Of a stretch of 33,071 bases of DNA, positions 1 to 8,255 are shown piece by piece. The notes below the pieces were generated by a model. The model was not told where the DNA came from. It ran no database searches and worked only from the letters and a program-made list of their open reading frames with translations. The translations under genes and the position numbers were made by a program. Source of the stretch: Bacillota bacterium (GTDB lineage: Bacteria; Bacillota; Clostridia; Oscillospirales; Acutalibacteraceae); contig JAEZCC010000038.1 in NCBI GenBank assembly GCA_023412715.1, forward strand, positions 1 through 33,071, in the 5' to 3' direction. Positions within the stretch are counted from its first letter, which is position 1. Every line of letters starts with the position of its first letter.

Positions 1-674
1 AGAATCCGCAATGTGCCGATTATTCGGTTGCAGATGGAGCCAGTACTCCGTTTGCAGGGGGCGGGTGCTGGTAACACCCGTCTCTGCATTGCACTTTTTA
101 TTGTGCCCTGTACTCCAAATTATACCTTTTTCTCGCGGGAAGTCAAGCGATGCCGGCAGCATTCCGCAGATTATTTATCCGCCCCCAAACCGGCTTTAAC
201 GGAATTTTATATTTTAATACCCCAAAAACACCGAAATCAGTGTTTTCGGCGCCCCGTTTTGTTTTCGCCCGATGCACAAAGCTGAATTATGAAATTAAAA
301 AGCAGTTTTGAGATAATTGGGAGAACCCATACGCCCCAAAACCGAATATGCAACATGATTGTAAACAAAAAAAGCAGCTTAAGCGATTTTCTTGAGCTGC
401 TTTTTTTTATATACTGAAGCTGTAAAAATTTTACTGATTTAGGGATCAATGTTATGACTTATTACTAAAATAGTTTCTCCGGGCAAACGGGCCGCAAAGG
501 GAAAACGCGGAGGAATGCGCCGGCCGGAACGCGGCGGCCGGGGCCTGCGCAGGGCGCCCGGCGGGGGCGGCCGTCTTGAAACTTCCGGAATCCCATTCGG
601 GCGAGGTGATGGAACGGGAACATCGGCATCTGAAAACTGTCCTCAAAAATGACAGGACGAGGGAGGAGAAAAGG
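1..674. other. Left-edge non-coding region
   Basis: No convincing gene is visible here. Short open frames are present but none has a good ribosome binding site or a recognisable motif. A hairpin terminator lies at 373-408, and a 13-base palindrome (GTAAAA-A-TTTTAC) lies at 422-434. The last 200 bases before the hydrolase gene are GC-rich. No clear promoter for the downstream gene could be assigned, so its transcription start is unknown. Confidence 0.6.
373..408 (+). terminator. Rho-independent terminator of an off-window gene
   Basis: Arms at 373-383 and 391-401 pair over 11 bases with one G-U wobble around a 7-base loop, followed by an unbroken run of T to 408. An A-run on the left side means it could also work on the minus strand. 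It probably ends a plus-strand unit that starts left of the window. Confidence 0.75.
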
Positions 675-3600
675 ATGAAAAGGAAAATACTGAGTGTTCT
701 GTTGTGTCTGGCGGTTCTGGGAACGGGAATGTTGTGCAGTCCGCTTCCCGGCGCGGCGGAAGAAGCCGCCGAACCGGTTGTTGCGGATAATGCGGACGCG
801 CGGCACACCTCGAAAAACGGCACCTGGAATGCCGGCGCCTCTAAAACGGGTTACTATGGAGACGATTATGAAGCGAATCCGGGCGGCCAGGCGGACGCCT
901 GGTTCCAATGGCAGCCGGAGATTACAAAAGCGGGCTGGTATCATCTGTACTGCATGCTGCCCAATGTATCGACAACGGATACCAGCATATCGAACCAGGC
1001 TTCTTACACCGTCACCGGCAGCGACGGGGACAAAACCGTCTATGTGAATCAGCGCAAGAGCGGAGGAAACTGGGAGTATATGGGTACTTTCCGGTTTGAG
1101 GCCGGTACGTCCGGCAAGGTGGTTCTGAAAGGGACCGGTAACGGGACCATCATTGCCGACGCTCTCCGCTTTGCGTACACGGATGACTCCGGCACGTTCG
1201 TTTCGGACAATACCGACAGCACGACCGAGTTCGGGGGCACGTGGAACGACGGCTGGGGAAAGCCCGGCTATTACGGTACGGACTATGTTTCGGCCCGCGC
1301 CGATGAAACGGGCGGGACCTGGGCCAAATGGAAAACGGCCCTCGCGCAGAGCGGGTATTACCGTGTTTCTTACAGCCAGCCCACGGTGAGCGCGGACGAT
1401 ACCAGCGTCTCAAACCGGGCCCCTTATGAGATTGCACATAGCACGGGAACCGCCGCCGTCTATGCCGACCAGCGCCGCGCGGCAGGGTGGTATGAGCTTG
1501 GGACTTATCTTTTCCCGGCCGGCGAAGCGGAAATCACCCTCACGGCCAAGGGCGGTTCCGTCATTGCCGATGCCGTAAAATATGAGTTTATCGGCCAGCC
1601 CGACGAGAGCGGAATCGAAGTGGATAACGATGAAGCGCAGGTGACCGGCGGCTGGAGCGCTTCCACCTGGCGCGCCGGTTATAAAGGGAGCGATTATCTG
1701 ACGACTCCCCCCGACGATGCAGGCGGCAAGTCGGTCACATGGACCCCGAATATTCCGGAGGACGGTTACTATGCGGTTTCCTGCTGGTATCCGGAAGGAA
1801 ACGCACAGTCCTGCACGGACGTTCCCTATACGGTAACGGACGCTTACGGCAGCACGGAATACCCGGTCAGCCAGAAAGAGAACGGCATGCAGTGGCGTCT
1901 GCTGGGCGTCCATTGGTTCCGGAAAGGCACGGGCGGTTCCGTGACCCTGGTCAACAAGGGCGGCGGGGGCGGTTCCGCAATCTGTGCGGACGCGGTGCGC
2001 TTTTCCCCTCTGACACATGAGTACGACGACGCGGCGTTCACAGGGGAAGGCTCCTGGACGCGGCAGGAAAATCCCGGCGCCGTCGGCGGTTCCTATCAGG
2101 TGGGAGAAAACGGGGCAACCCTTTCTTCAGAAAATCCGGTGTTGGTCTCGACAGGCGGATATTATCTGCTTCAGTATCACAGGCCGGCGGGAACCATGCC
2201 GCAGGGAACGGCAGTCGTGTCTCTGGGCGCCGGCAAGTATACGGTGGACCTGGGCGGACTGCATGAAGGCTATAACACTTTGGCTTCCGTGCCCATCAAA
2301 GAAGGGCAGGCCTATGGCGTCTCCATCACGGCGGAGGGCGGCACCGCGTGGGCGGATGCCCTGCGGCTGGTCTATACGGGGTATGACCTTGCCTATCTCG
2401 ACTATGAAAACGGAAGTCAGAACGAAGGCTGGAGCAACAGCGATGGAAGCGATTGGGCCGTGACCGACGGCGCCCTGACGGGAACGGCCGGCTCAACCTC
2501 CTGTACCGACACGCAGTGGAACAGCGTGGAGCTTGCCGTCAAGCTGAGCGCCGGCGATATGAGGCCAGACGGTTCGTTCGGCATCATTCTGGGCGGTGAC
2601 GGGCAGAAGCGCTCCCTGCTTTCTTATGATGCGGCGCGGAAGAAGTTTTCCGTAACGGATATCGATGGAAAACAGCTTGCGGAGAGCGGAGAGATCACGC
2701 TTGCCCCGGGCCGCGATTACGAACTGACGGTTTCCATGAACATGCCGGAGCTGTCCGTTTCCCTGGACGGCGGCGTGATTCTGACCGGCAGCCTGTTCCG
2801 CAGCGGAGAAATCGGCTTCTTTACCGACGGGGCCACCCTTTCCGTTAAGCATTTGTTCATCAAAAGCGGCAGGGGAGCGGCTCTGCTTTCCGGGAGCTAT
2901 CAGGTGGATCTGAACGATCCGCAGCAGGTAATCCAGGGACTGGGCGTCGAGGTCCAGAGCGATTCCATCGCGTCCGGGAACAGCGGCCTGCCGGAGGCGA
3001 CGACCTCCGCCCCGCACGACCTGACCCAGAGCGAGCGGGACAGGTTGTACAGCGACATGCTTCAGGGGTTCCGCTATCTGCGGCTTGCCACGGGGCTTTA
3101 CTACCGCGGAACGGACGCGGAAGGCAAACATCTCAGGGAACGCTGGGACACCCAGAATGAAGAACTGGCGGAACTGATTGAAAAATCGGGCATTGAGGGC
3201 GTGGACTTTGAATACTGGTCCCCGACGCCGTATTTCAAGTCGACCGGGAGCTACATCGGCGGTACGCTCAAATGCTTTGACCCCGCTTTCACCGGAAACA
3301 GGCAGGACTTTCTGACGGATTTCGCCAATACCGTCAAGGAAGACATCGCTTACCTGGATGAAAACGGAATTCCTGTTATCGACTTTGGCCTGCAGAACGA
3401 ACCGCATGTCGGGGGCGGCGGTTATTCCAAATGCACGTACACCAACGAACAGTACTACGAGACCATGAAAGCGGTTATTCCGGTGCTGAAGGCGGCATAC
3501 CCTGGGCTGCGCATCCATGCGGACAGCAACAGCGGCCAATATGGCCGCGGCGGCGCGCTGATCCGTCAGGACCCGGATCTTCTGGCTCTGATTGACGGCT

Positions 3601-4262
3601 GGACCTTCCACCGCATCGGCTATGATTCCAACGACCAGATCAGCAACGCAGCTTATTACAACTCCAACAAAGGCCGCGATGATATCGCGGTATATAACAA
3701 TGAATTTGAATATCTGGATGAATACACCAGCGACGTGCGCTGCATCAACACGGCCCAGTCCATCATGAACTGGATGACCTTCGAGAATTCCCCCACCTGG
3801 TACTGGCTGCATATGCTCAAGCCGCTCGGCAATTCGGAGGCTTCGGGTTATTCGCTGGGCTTCTGGCGCGCACAGGGTGACGACAAGGTCTACGACGGAC
3901 CCTATAACGATCTCGCGCAGGGGGAATGGGACTATAACTATCAGAACTGGAATTCCGTCCGCGGCTTCCTGAAATACATGCCGTGGAATTCCCAGAGGTA
4001 CACGGTGCATGAAGATCAGGTGCGCGGCGATCAGCGCATCATGGCCTTTAAAACCCCGGAAGGCAAACTGGCGATTGCCGTGACAAACCGTTCTACGGAC
4101 CAGTACTTCCGTTACAATATCGACACGGGCGTCGATGCGGGTTTCAAGGGATACCGCTATACGCCGCAGGGACATGACGAGATTTCGCTGGAGCCGCAGA
4201 ACGGCAGCAGCATCAGCCCGACGCTGCCCCCGCTTTCCATCGAGTTCTGGGTCCAGGCGTGA
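675..4262 (+). CDS. Secreted multidomain glycoside hydrolase (clan GH-A, GH30-like) with four golvesin-type domains
   Basis: The 1195-residue protein begins at ATG 675 behind GGGAGGAGAAAAGG; an in-frame ATG at 576 has no such site and would bury the signal peptide. Residues 1-28 are a signal peptide with a likely cut near GAA/EEA. Three clear copies of the golvesin/xanthan-lyase carbohydrate-binding domain follow (about 35-168, 174-306, 312-445), marked by GYYG.DY, the W.P..Y-type core and a closing ADA.RF or similar. A degenerate fourth copy spans about 455-570. A beta-sandwich resembling a laminin-G or DUF1080 fold covers 576-735. The catalytic barrel is about 743-1195. Glu909 in LQNEP fits the acid/base, and Glu1010 in YNNEFEY, about 100 residues later, fits the nucleophile of a retaining clan GH-A enzyme. 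No anchor is seen, so release outside the cell is expected. Substrate is unknown; the exact GH family is uncertain. Confidence 0.8.
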   Translation: MKRKILSVLLCLAVLGTGMLCSPLPGAAEEAAEPVVADNADARHTSKNGTWNAGASKTGYYGDDYEANPGGQADAWFQWQPEITKAGWYHLYCMLPNVSTTDTSISNQASYTVTGSDGDKTVYVNQRKSGGNWEYMGTFRFEAGTSGKVVLKGTGNGTIIADALRFAYTDDSGTFVSDNTDSTTEFGGTWNDGWGKPGYYGTDYVSARADETGGTWAKWKTALAQSGYYRVSYSQPTVSADDTSVSNRAPYEIAHSTGTAAVYADQRRAAGWYELGTYLFPAGEAEITLTAKGGSVIADAVKYEFIGQPDESGIEVDNDEAQVTGGWSASTWRAGYKGSDYLTTPPDDAGGKSVTWTPNIPEDGYYAVSCWYPEGNAQSCTDVPYTVTDAYGSTEYPVSQKENGMQWRLLGVHWFRKGTGGSVTLVNKGGGGGSAICADAVRFSPLTHEYDDAAFTGEGSWTRQENPGAVGGSYQVGENGATLSSENPVLVSTGGYYLLQYHRPAGTMPQGTAVVSLGAGKYTVDLGGLHEGYNTLASVPIKEGQAYGVSITAEGGTAWADALRLVYTGYDLAYLDYENGSQNEGWSNSDGSDWAVTDGALTGTAGSTSCTDTQWNSVELAVKLSAGDMRPDGSFGIILGGDGQKRSLLSYDAARKKFSVTDIDGKQLAESGEITLAPGRDYELTVSMNMPELSVSLDGGVILTGSLFRSGEIGFFTDGATLSVKHLFIKSGRGAALLSGSYQVDLNDPQQVIQGLGVEVQSDSIASGNSGLPEATTSAPHDLTQSERDRLYSDMLQGFRYLRLATGLYYRGTDAEGKHLRERWDTQNEELAELIEKSGIEGVDFEYWSPTPYFKSTGSYIGGTLKCFDPAFTGNRQDFLTDFANTVKEDIAYLDENGIPVIDFGLQNEPHVGGGGYSKCTYTNEQYYETMKAVIPVLKAAYPGLRIHADSNSGQYGRGGALIRQDPDLLALIDGWTFHRIGYDSNDQISNAAYYNSNKGRDDIAVYNNEFEYLDEYTSDVRCINTAQSIMNWMTFENSPTWYWLHMLKPLGNSEASGYSLGFWRAQGDDKVYDGPYNDLAQGEWDYNYQNWNSVRGFLKYMPWNSQRYTVHEDQVRGDQRIMAFKTPEGKLAIAVTNRSTDQYFRYNIDTGVDAGFKGYRYTPQGHDEISLEPQNGSSISPTLPPLSIEFWVQA

Positions 4263-4322
4263 CGGACGTTAAAATTTAGAATGGTCCGCATCAGCTTCCT
4301 TCAGACCGGGTTCCATCACAGA

Positions 4323-4356
4323 GGCCGTGCCGCCGTTTTAGGGCGGTACGGCCTTT
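4323..4356 (+). terminator. Terminator after the glycoside hydrolase gene
   Basis: Arms GGCCGTGCCGCC (4323-4334) and GGCGGTACGGCC (4342-4353) form a 12-base stem with one G-U pair, followed by a short TTT. It separates the hydrolase from the two-component genes. The short T run suggests partial read-through is possible. Confidence 0.7.
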
Positions 4357-4483
4357 CTGCGGTGTTGCGGCATGGAGTGAAAGCAGACTGCCGCAGGCCT
4401 TGCTTATCAAAAAGCGGAATACATGAGAGGCTCCCCGGCCGGCGGCTATTCCGCAGCCTGAGTGATAAATAATGCAGTAATAC

Positions 4484-4513
4484 GTGAATTACACTAAAAT
4501 TTTCTGATATAAT
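4484..4513 (+). promoter_or_regulatory. Extended -10 promoter for the first two-component operon
   Basis: A perfect TATAAT at 4508-4513 is preceded by TG one base upstream (4505-4506), the extended -10 pattern. The -35 candidate GTGAAT at 4484-4489, with an 18-base spacer, is weak. Transcription would start near 4520, leaving a leader of about 105 bases. Confidence 0.6.
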
Positions 4514-4625
4514 GGAACAAATTCGGTACTTTGCTTTAAGGGGCGAACCGATTTGGCCGGTGAACGGTTTCTCGCTTCGTTTTAGGTTGAGGAAAAATAC
4601 CCGTGGGAGGAGAATTGAGGAGAAA

Positions 4626-6464
4626 ATGAACTTTTTTCATTCCGCCAAGAAGCTCATGGCGAAGCTCTCTTTCAAAGTGTTCTGGCTGCTCATCCTTTGT
4701 CTGGTTCTGCCCATGTGCTGCATGTTCGGGTATACCAAAGCAAATCTTGAACAGTACATTCAGGAAGAGCTCAGCAATAAAATCATTCAGGGCATGTCGA
4801 GAAGCCAGAATGAGGTATATCAGACATTTCAGAATATGGCTTCCATTTCAAGCATGATCGTCATGAACACGCAGCTGAAAGACACCATGCAGAACACGCA
4901 GCTTCAGTATTATGATAAGGCCGTGGCCTTTGATAAGACTTTAAACGAATTGATGGCGTTGAACCTGCTTTCGGCGGACGATATGAAGGTCACCTTCTTG
5001 GACGCGAAAGACAACGTCTATTCCGACTGGAGCAGAAATTACAACGATTATTCTTTCCTCTTAAAGCAGAAATGGATTCAGGAGAGCATCCGGCAGAACG
5101 GGCATATCACCTGGAGCATGTTCATGCCGGGGTATGTGATAGAGCCGAACAAGGAAGAGGAAAAATACATTTCGCTGGCGCGGTCCATGCTCAGTGACGG
5201 CGTGACGGGCAAGCGCGTCGGCACGCTGATCATCAGCATCGGGCAAAGCCAGTTCAACAGCATGATTATGCGGTATGCCTATTCGGACAGCGATATGATT
5301 TTTGTCTGCCTTGACGACGGGGAAATCCTTCTGAAAAACAGCTCCCGGGAAGCCGTTCCGGACGGCCATGTCAGCGACAAGATTAAAACGGCCGCCTCGC
5401 GCCTCAGCGGGAACATGCGCGACGATTACGGCGGCAGGCAATATCTGGTCAGCTACTATATGCTCGACACCCCGTGGACCTTTGACGGCAAGCGGCTGCT
5501 GGTCATGCATTATACGGATTACCGCGGCGTCATTGCGCAGATGGACAGGTTATCGCGGCAGATTGATATCGGTTTTCTGGGGTTCAGCGTGGTGATCGTT
5601 TTTTTAATGGGCTTTCTTTCCACCAAGCTGGTCAAGCCCATACGGGCGTTGTCGAGGCAGATGGAGGTTTACTCGATTGACCGGGAGCTTCAGGGGCTCG
5701 ACATGAAGCGCCAGGACGAAATCGGCCATCTGAACCGCGCGTTCGCGCGGATGTCCGGAAATATCCGAGAGCTGTTTTCCCGGCTGAACCACGAGCACGC
5801 GGTGCGGGAGAAGTATCAGTTTGAAGCGCTGCGCGCCCAGGTGAACCCCCATTTTCTGTTCAATACCCTGAATATGATCCGCTGGATGGCGATGATTCGC
5901 CAGGAGGACAGCATTGTGGAGTGCATCGACGCCCTGGTGCATATGCTGAAATTCAGCATGAGCCGCGGCGGCGAACTGGTTCCTCTGGACGAGGAGATCG
6001 GCAACATCCGAAGCTATGTTTTCATTCAGAACAACCGCTTCGGCAACCAATATGAAGTGAAAATCGACATCGACCCGGAGCTGCTTCACCTGCAGGTCAT
6101 CAAATTCATTCTGCAGCCGATTGTGGAAAATGCCGTGATCCACGGCTTCGACGGCGAGAACGGGACAATCCGGATCTATGGAAAACGGACCGGGAAAATC
6201 CTGAATCTGTATGTGAAGGACAATGGGAAGGGCATCCCGCCGGACGTGGTGGATCAGCTGGGCCGGTCGGAGGATCCGCATCTCAGCCAGAAAAAGGTGA
6301 CCGGGATCGGGCTGAAAAATGTGGACGAACGCATCAAAGTGACGTACGGCGAATCGTACGGCATCCGGATCGAGAGCCGTCTGGGCGAGGGGACGACCGT
6401 GATTTATACTCTGCCGGCGATAGAAGGGGAGGAAAAGACTCTTGAGGAAGATCATGATAGTTGA
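4626..6464 (+). CDS. Sensor histidine kinase, YesM family
   Basis: This 612-residue membrane kinase starts at ATG 4626, spaced from GGGAGGAGAATTGAGGAG; the upstream in-frame ATG at 4512 lies in the promoter. A transmembrane helix at about 16-36 is followed by an extracellular sensor region to about 310, probably a Cache-type domain, then a second helix at about 312-332 and a HAMP linker. The kinase core is the His_kinase type of the YesM/LytS group: the phospho-acceptor is His409 in NPHFLFNTL. The ATPase domain shows NAVIHG, DNGKGIP and GIGLKNVDERI. It overlaps the response regulator by 23 bases, so the two are co-translated. From family knowledge it should sense an extracellular sugar or glycan fragment and phosphorylate that partner, which probably activates the adjacent sugar transporter. 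Confidence 0.93.
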   Translation: MNFFHSAKKLMAKLSFKVFWLLILCLVLPMCCMFGYTKANLEQYIQEELSNKIIQGMSRSQNEVYQTFQNMASISSMIVMNTQLKDTMQNTQLQYYDKAVAFDKTLNELMALNLLSADDMKVTFLDAKDNVYSDWSRNYNDYSFLLKQKWIQESIRQNGHITWSMFMPGYVIEPNKEEEKYISLARSMLSDGVTGKRVGTLIISIGQSQFNSMIMRYAYSDSDMIFVCLDDGEILLKNSSREAVPDGHVSDKIKTAASRLSGNMRDDYGGRQYLVSYYMLDTPWTFDGKRLLVMHYTDYRGVIAQMDRLSRQIDIGFLGFSVVIVFLMGFLSTKLVKPIRALSRQMEVYSIDRELQGLDMKRQDEIGHLNRAFARMSGNIRELFSRLNHEHAVREKYQFEALRAQVNPHFLFNTLNMIRWMAMIRQEDSIVECIDALVHMLKFSMSRGGELVPLDEEIGNIRSYVFIQNNRFGNQYEVKIDIDPELLHLQVIKFILQPIVENAVIHGFDGENGTIRIYGKRTGKILNLYVKDNGKGIPPDVVDQLGRSEDPHLSQKKVTGIGLKNVDERIKVTYGESYGIRIESRLGEGTTVIYTLPAIEGEEKTLEEDHDS

Positions 6465-8049
6465 CGACGAGTTTTTGGTGCGGGTCGGCATCAAATCCAT
6501 TCTGAACTGGGAAGAGCATGGCTACAGCGTCGTATGCGAGGCGGTGAACGGAGCGGATGCGCTGGAAAAGATGAATCAATACCATCCGGATATTGTCCTG
6601 ACCGATTTAAAAATGGATAAAATGGACGGCTTTGAGCTGATAACACGGTGTAAAAACCAATACCCTAAAACCAGATTCATTGTATTGAGCAGCTACAATG
6701 ATTACGACAACGTGAGAAAAGCCATGAAGCTTGGGGCGGTGGACTATATCTTCAAGCTTACCGTAAAGCCGAACGATATGCTGGGCGTCCTGGACGAGGT
6801 AAGCAAATCGATGGAGGAAACGTCGGCGAACGACGCCGGATCCATTGTGCTGAAAAATATTTCCGCCATAAAAAACAGGCTGATCAAGACGGCGATTCAA
6901 CAGAGCTATTTCGATCCGTCGGAATTGATGAGCGAGTTTCAGACTCTGAAGCTGAAAACGGATTTCAGCCGGAGCTATGTGTCCCTTTATATCAGCATCG
7001 ATAATTTTTATGCCCGGCAGCGGAACGGGACGCTGTCGGACATTCAGCCGTTGAAATTCTCGATGGAAAACATCGTACAGGAGATCATGGGCAAAAACTT
7101 GCAGGTCGAGACCTATAATTACGATCAGGGCGATTTGATTGTCCTAATCAATTCCAGCGCCGAAGAAAGCTATGACCATCTGTGCGCGGAAGTGAAAAAG
7201 AGCGTCCTGAAAATTATTGAATACATCAGAAGATATTTGAGCGTAGAAGTAACCGCTTCCCTGAGCGGCGTTTCGACCGGCGTCGGCCAAATCAAACGTG
7301 CCGTTGAGCAGAACCAAAAGGCCCTGTCCGCGCGCTTCCTGTCGGGCGGGGGCACGCTGTATGTTTTTCACGATGCGAAAGACGAAAACTCGGAATTTGT
7401 TCTGCCGGACGGACTCAAGCCCGCTTCCATGGAAGAGTCGCTCTGGAAAAACGATTTTACGCAATTGCAGACGTATTTGAACGCGTTTTGGACCTTTTGC
7501 CGGGAGGAACCGCCGGAGCATGCGGGCAAGATCCGGATCGAGCTGCTGGAACTGTATTACTGCCTGCGAAAGCACGCCCTGAAAAATCAGGTGGATCTGG
7601 ATGACCTGGTCGATGAAAACGGTTTTACCCTCTACGAGGCCATTACCCGGTACGATATGATCTCTGCCATAGAGACCGGTTTCGGCCGCGTTGTGGATCA
7701 GTACCAAAATCAGCTTGCCAATCATGCGCCGAAAAAATGCCACAGCGAAATTGAAACGGTGAAACAGTATGTCAGAAAAAATCTCAGCTCCGTTCTCAGC
7801 GTGAAAGAAGCGGCGGAGCTGGTCAACATGAGCGAGAGCTATTTTTCGCACCTTTTTAAAAGCGAAACCGGAATCAGCTTCATCAATTACGTGAACAAGG
7901 TCCGCATCGAGTATGCGGAGACCCTGCTGCGCAGCACGGACGGAAGGATCAGCGACATCGCCATGAAGGTCGGTATCGACAATCCCAATTATTTCAGCAT
8001 CCTGTTCAAGAAAATCACGGGCCAGTCGCCGAACCGGTATCGTAGTTAA
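6442..8049 (+). CDS. Response regulator with AraC-type DNA-binding domain, YesN family
   Basis: The 535-residue protein has a receiver domain at 1-120 with VDDE (acidic pocket) and phospho-acceptor Asp55 in LTDLKM. A long middle region of unknown fold follows. A C-terminal AraC-type pair of helix-turn-helix motifs covers about 434-535, ending in the usual ITGQSPNRYR. The start is TTG 6442, nine bases after GGAGG; ATG 6454 is possible but is 21 bases from that site and would cut the first strand of the receiver. It overlaps the kinase by 23 bases. The likely targets are the binding-protein operon at 8256 and perhaps the hydrolase at 675 (inference from position). Confidence 0.93.
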   Translation: MRKIMIVDDEFLVRVGIKSILNWEEHGYSVVCEAVNGADALEKMNQYHPDIVLTDLKMDKMDGFELITRCKNQYPKTRFIVLSSYNDYDNVRKAMKLGAVDYIFKLTVKPNDMLGVLDEVSKSMEETSANDAGSIVLKNISAIKNRLIKTAIQQSYFDPSELMSEFQTLKLKTDFSRSYVSLYISIDNFYARQRNGTLSDIQPLKFSMENIVQEIMGKNLQVETYNYDQGDLIVLINSSAEESYDHLCAEVKKSVLKIIEYIRRYLSVEVTASLSGVSTGVGQIKRAVEQNQKALSARFLSGGGTLYVFHDAKDENSEFVLPDGLKPASMEESLWKNDFTQLQTYLNAFWTFCREEPPEHAGKIRIELLELYYCLRKHALKNQVDLDDLVDENGFTLYEAITRYDMISAIETGFGRVVDQYQNQLANHAPKKCHSEIETVKQYVRKNLSSVLSVKEAAELVNMSESYFSHLFKSETGISFINYVNKVRIEYAETLLRSTDGRISDIAMKVGIDNPNYFSILFKKITGQSPNRYRS

Positions 8050-8102
8050 ATGATAAAGAAAAAGCAGGATAGTGATACTGCGTGTTTTCTCAATTCAGTG
8101 CG

Positions 8103-8123
8103 CCGGGCGGAGCGCCGGTTTTT
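8103..8123 (+). terminator. Terminator after the response regulator
   Basis: CCGG(G)CG at 8103-8109 pairs with CGCCGG at 8113-8118 with one bulged G and a three-base loop, followed by five T (8119-8123). It ends the kinase-regulator unit. Confidence 0.6.
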
Positions 8124-8142
8124 GAACCGTTTTGATATACAT

Positions 8143-8177
8143 AAGAACAGATTGGATGATTCCATCCGTCTGTTCTT
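8143..8177 (+). promoter_or_regulatory. Inverted repeat overlapping the promoter of the binding-protein operon
   Basis: AAGAACAGA (8143-8151) and TCTGTTCTT (8169-8177) are perfect 9-base arms, extended inward by GGATG/CATCC. The repeat ends six bases before a perfect TATAAT. It could be a second terminator, though the following GTTTGT is a poor T run, or an operator covering the -35 region. Confidence 0.5.
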
Positions 8178-8188
8178 GTTTGTATAAT
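8160..8188 (+). promoter_or_regulatory. Probable activator-dependent promoter of the first sugar ABC operon
   Basis: A perfect -10 TATAAT at 8183-8188 has only a weak -35 match, TTCCAT at 8160-8165, with a 17-base spacer. A weak -35 box suits a promoter that needs an activator such as the adjacent AraC-type regulator. An alternative -35 was not found at an acceptable distance. Confidence 0.45.
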
Positions 8189-8200
8189 GAAAGCAGAAAA

Positions 8201-8216
8201 ACCGTTCAAGAACGGT
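8201..8216 (+). promoter_or_regulatory. Perfect palindrome in the leader, possible operator
   Basis: ACCGTTC-AA-GAACGGT is a perfect 7-base inverted repeat 12 bases after the -10 box, where a repressor or an RNA hairpin could act. A related AACCGTT lies at 8125-8131. No DNA-binding family is indicated by the site alone. Confidence 0.4.
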
Positions 8217-8255
8217 ATCAATGGTTCCTGACAGTAAAGATGGAGGAGGATTTTT

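Larger units (their letters stand above)
4263..4625. other. Intergenic region with terminator, promoter and leader
   Basis: This stretch holds the hydrolase terminator (4323-4356), an extended -10 promoter (4484-4513) and a leader of about 105 bases before the kinase start. The leader contains AACCG (4546-4550) and CGGTT (4565-4569) as an inverted pair. No gene is supported: the ATG at 4512 lies inside the -10 box. Confidence 0.6.

Noticed and set aside
13..285. A 90-codon open frame at the left edge
   Set aside because: No ribosome binding site, no recognisable motif and odd composition.
2493..4175. A 560-codon open frame antisense to the hydrolase catalytic domain
   Set aside because: Sense-strand motifs (QNEP and the second glutamate) are clear and the antisense product is compositionally odd.
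4512..4625. N-terminal extension of the first kinase
   Set aside because: The ATG at 4512 overlaps the -10 box and has no ribosome binding site; ATG 4626 precedes the expected first helix.
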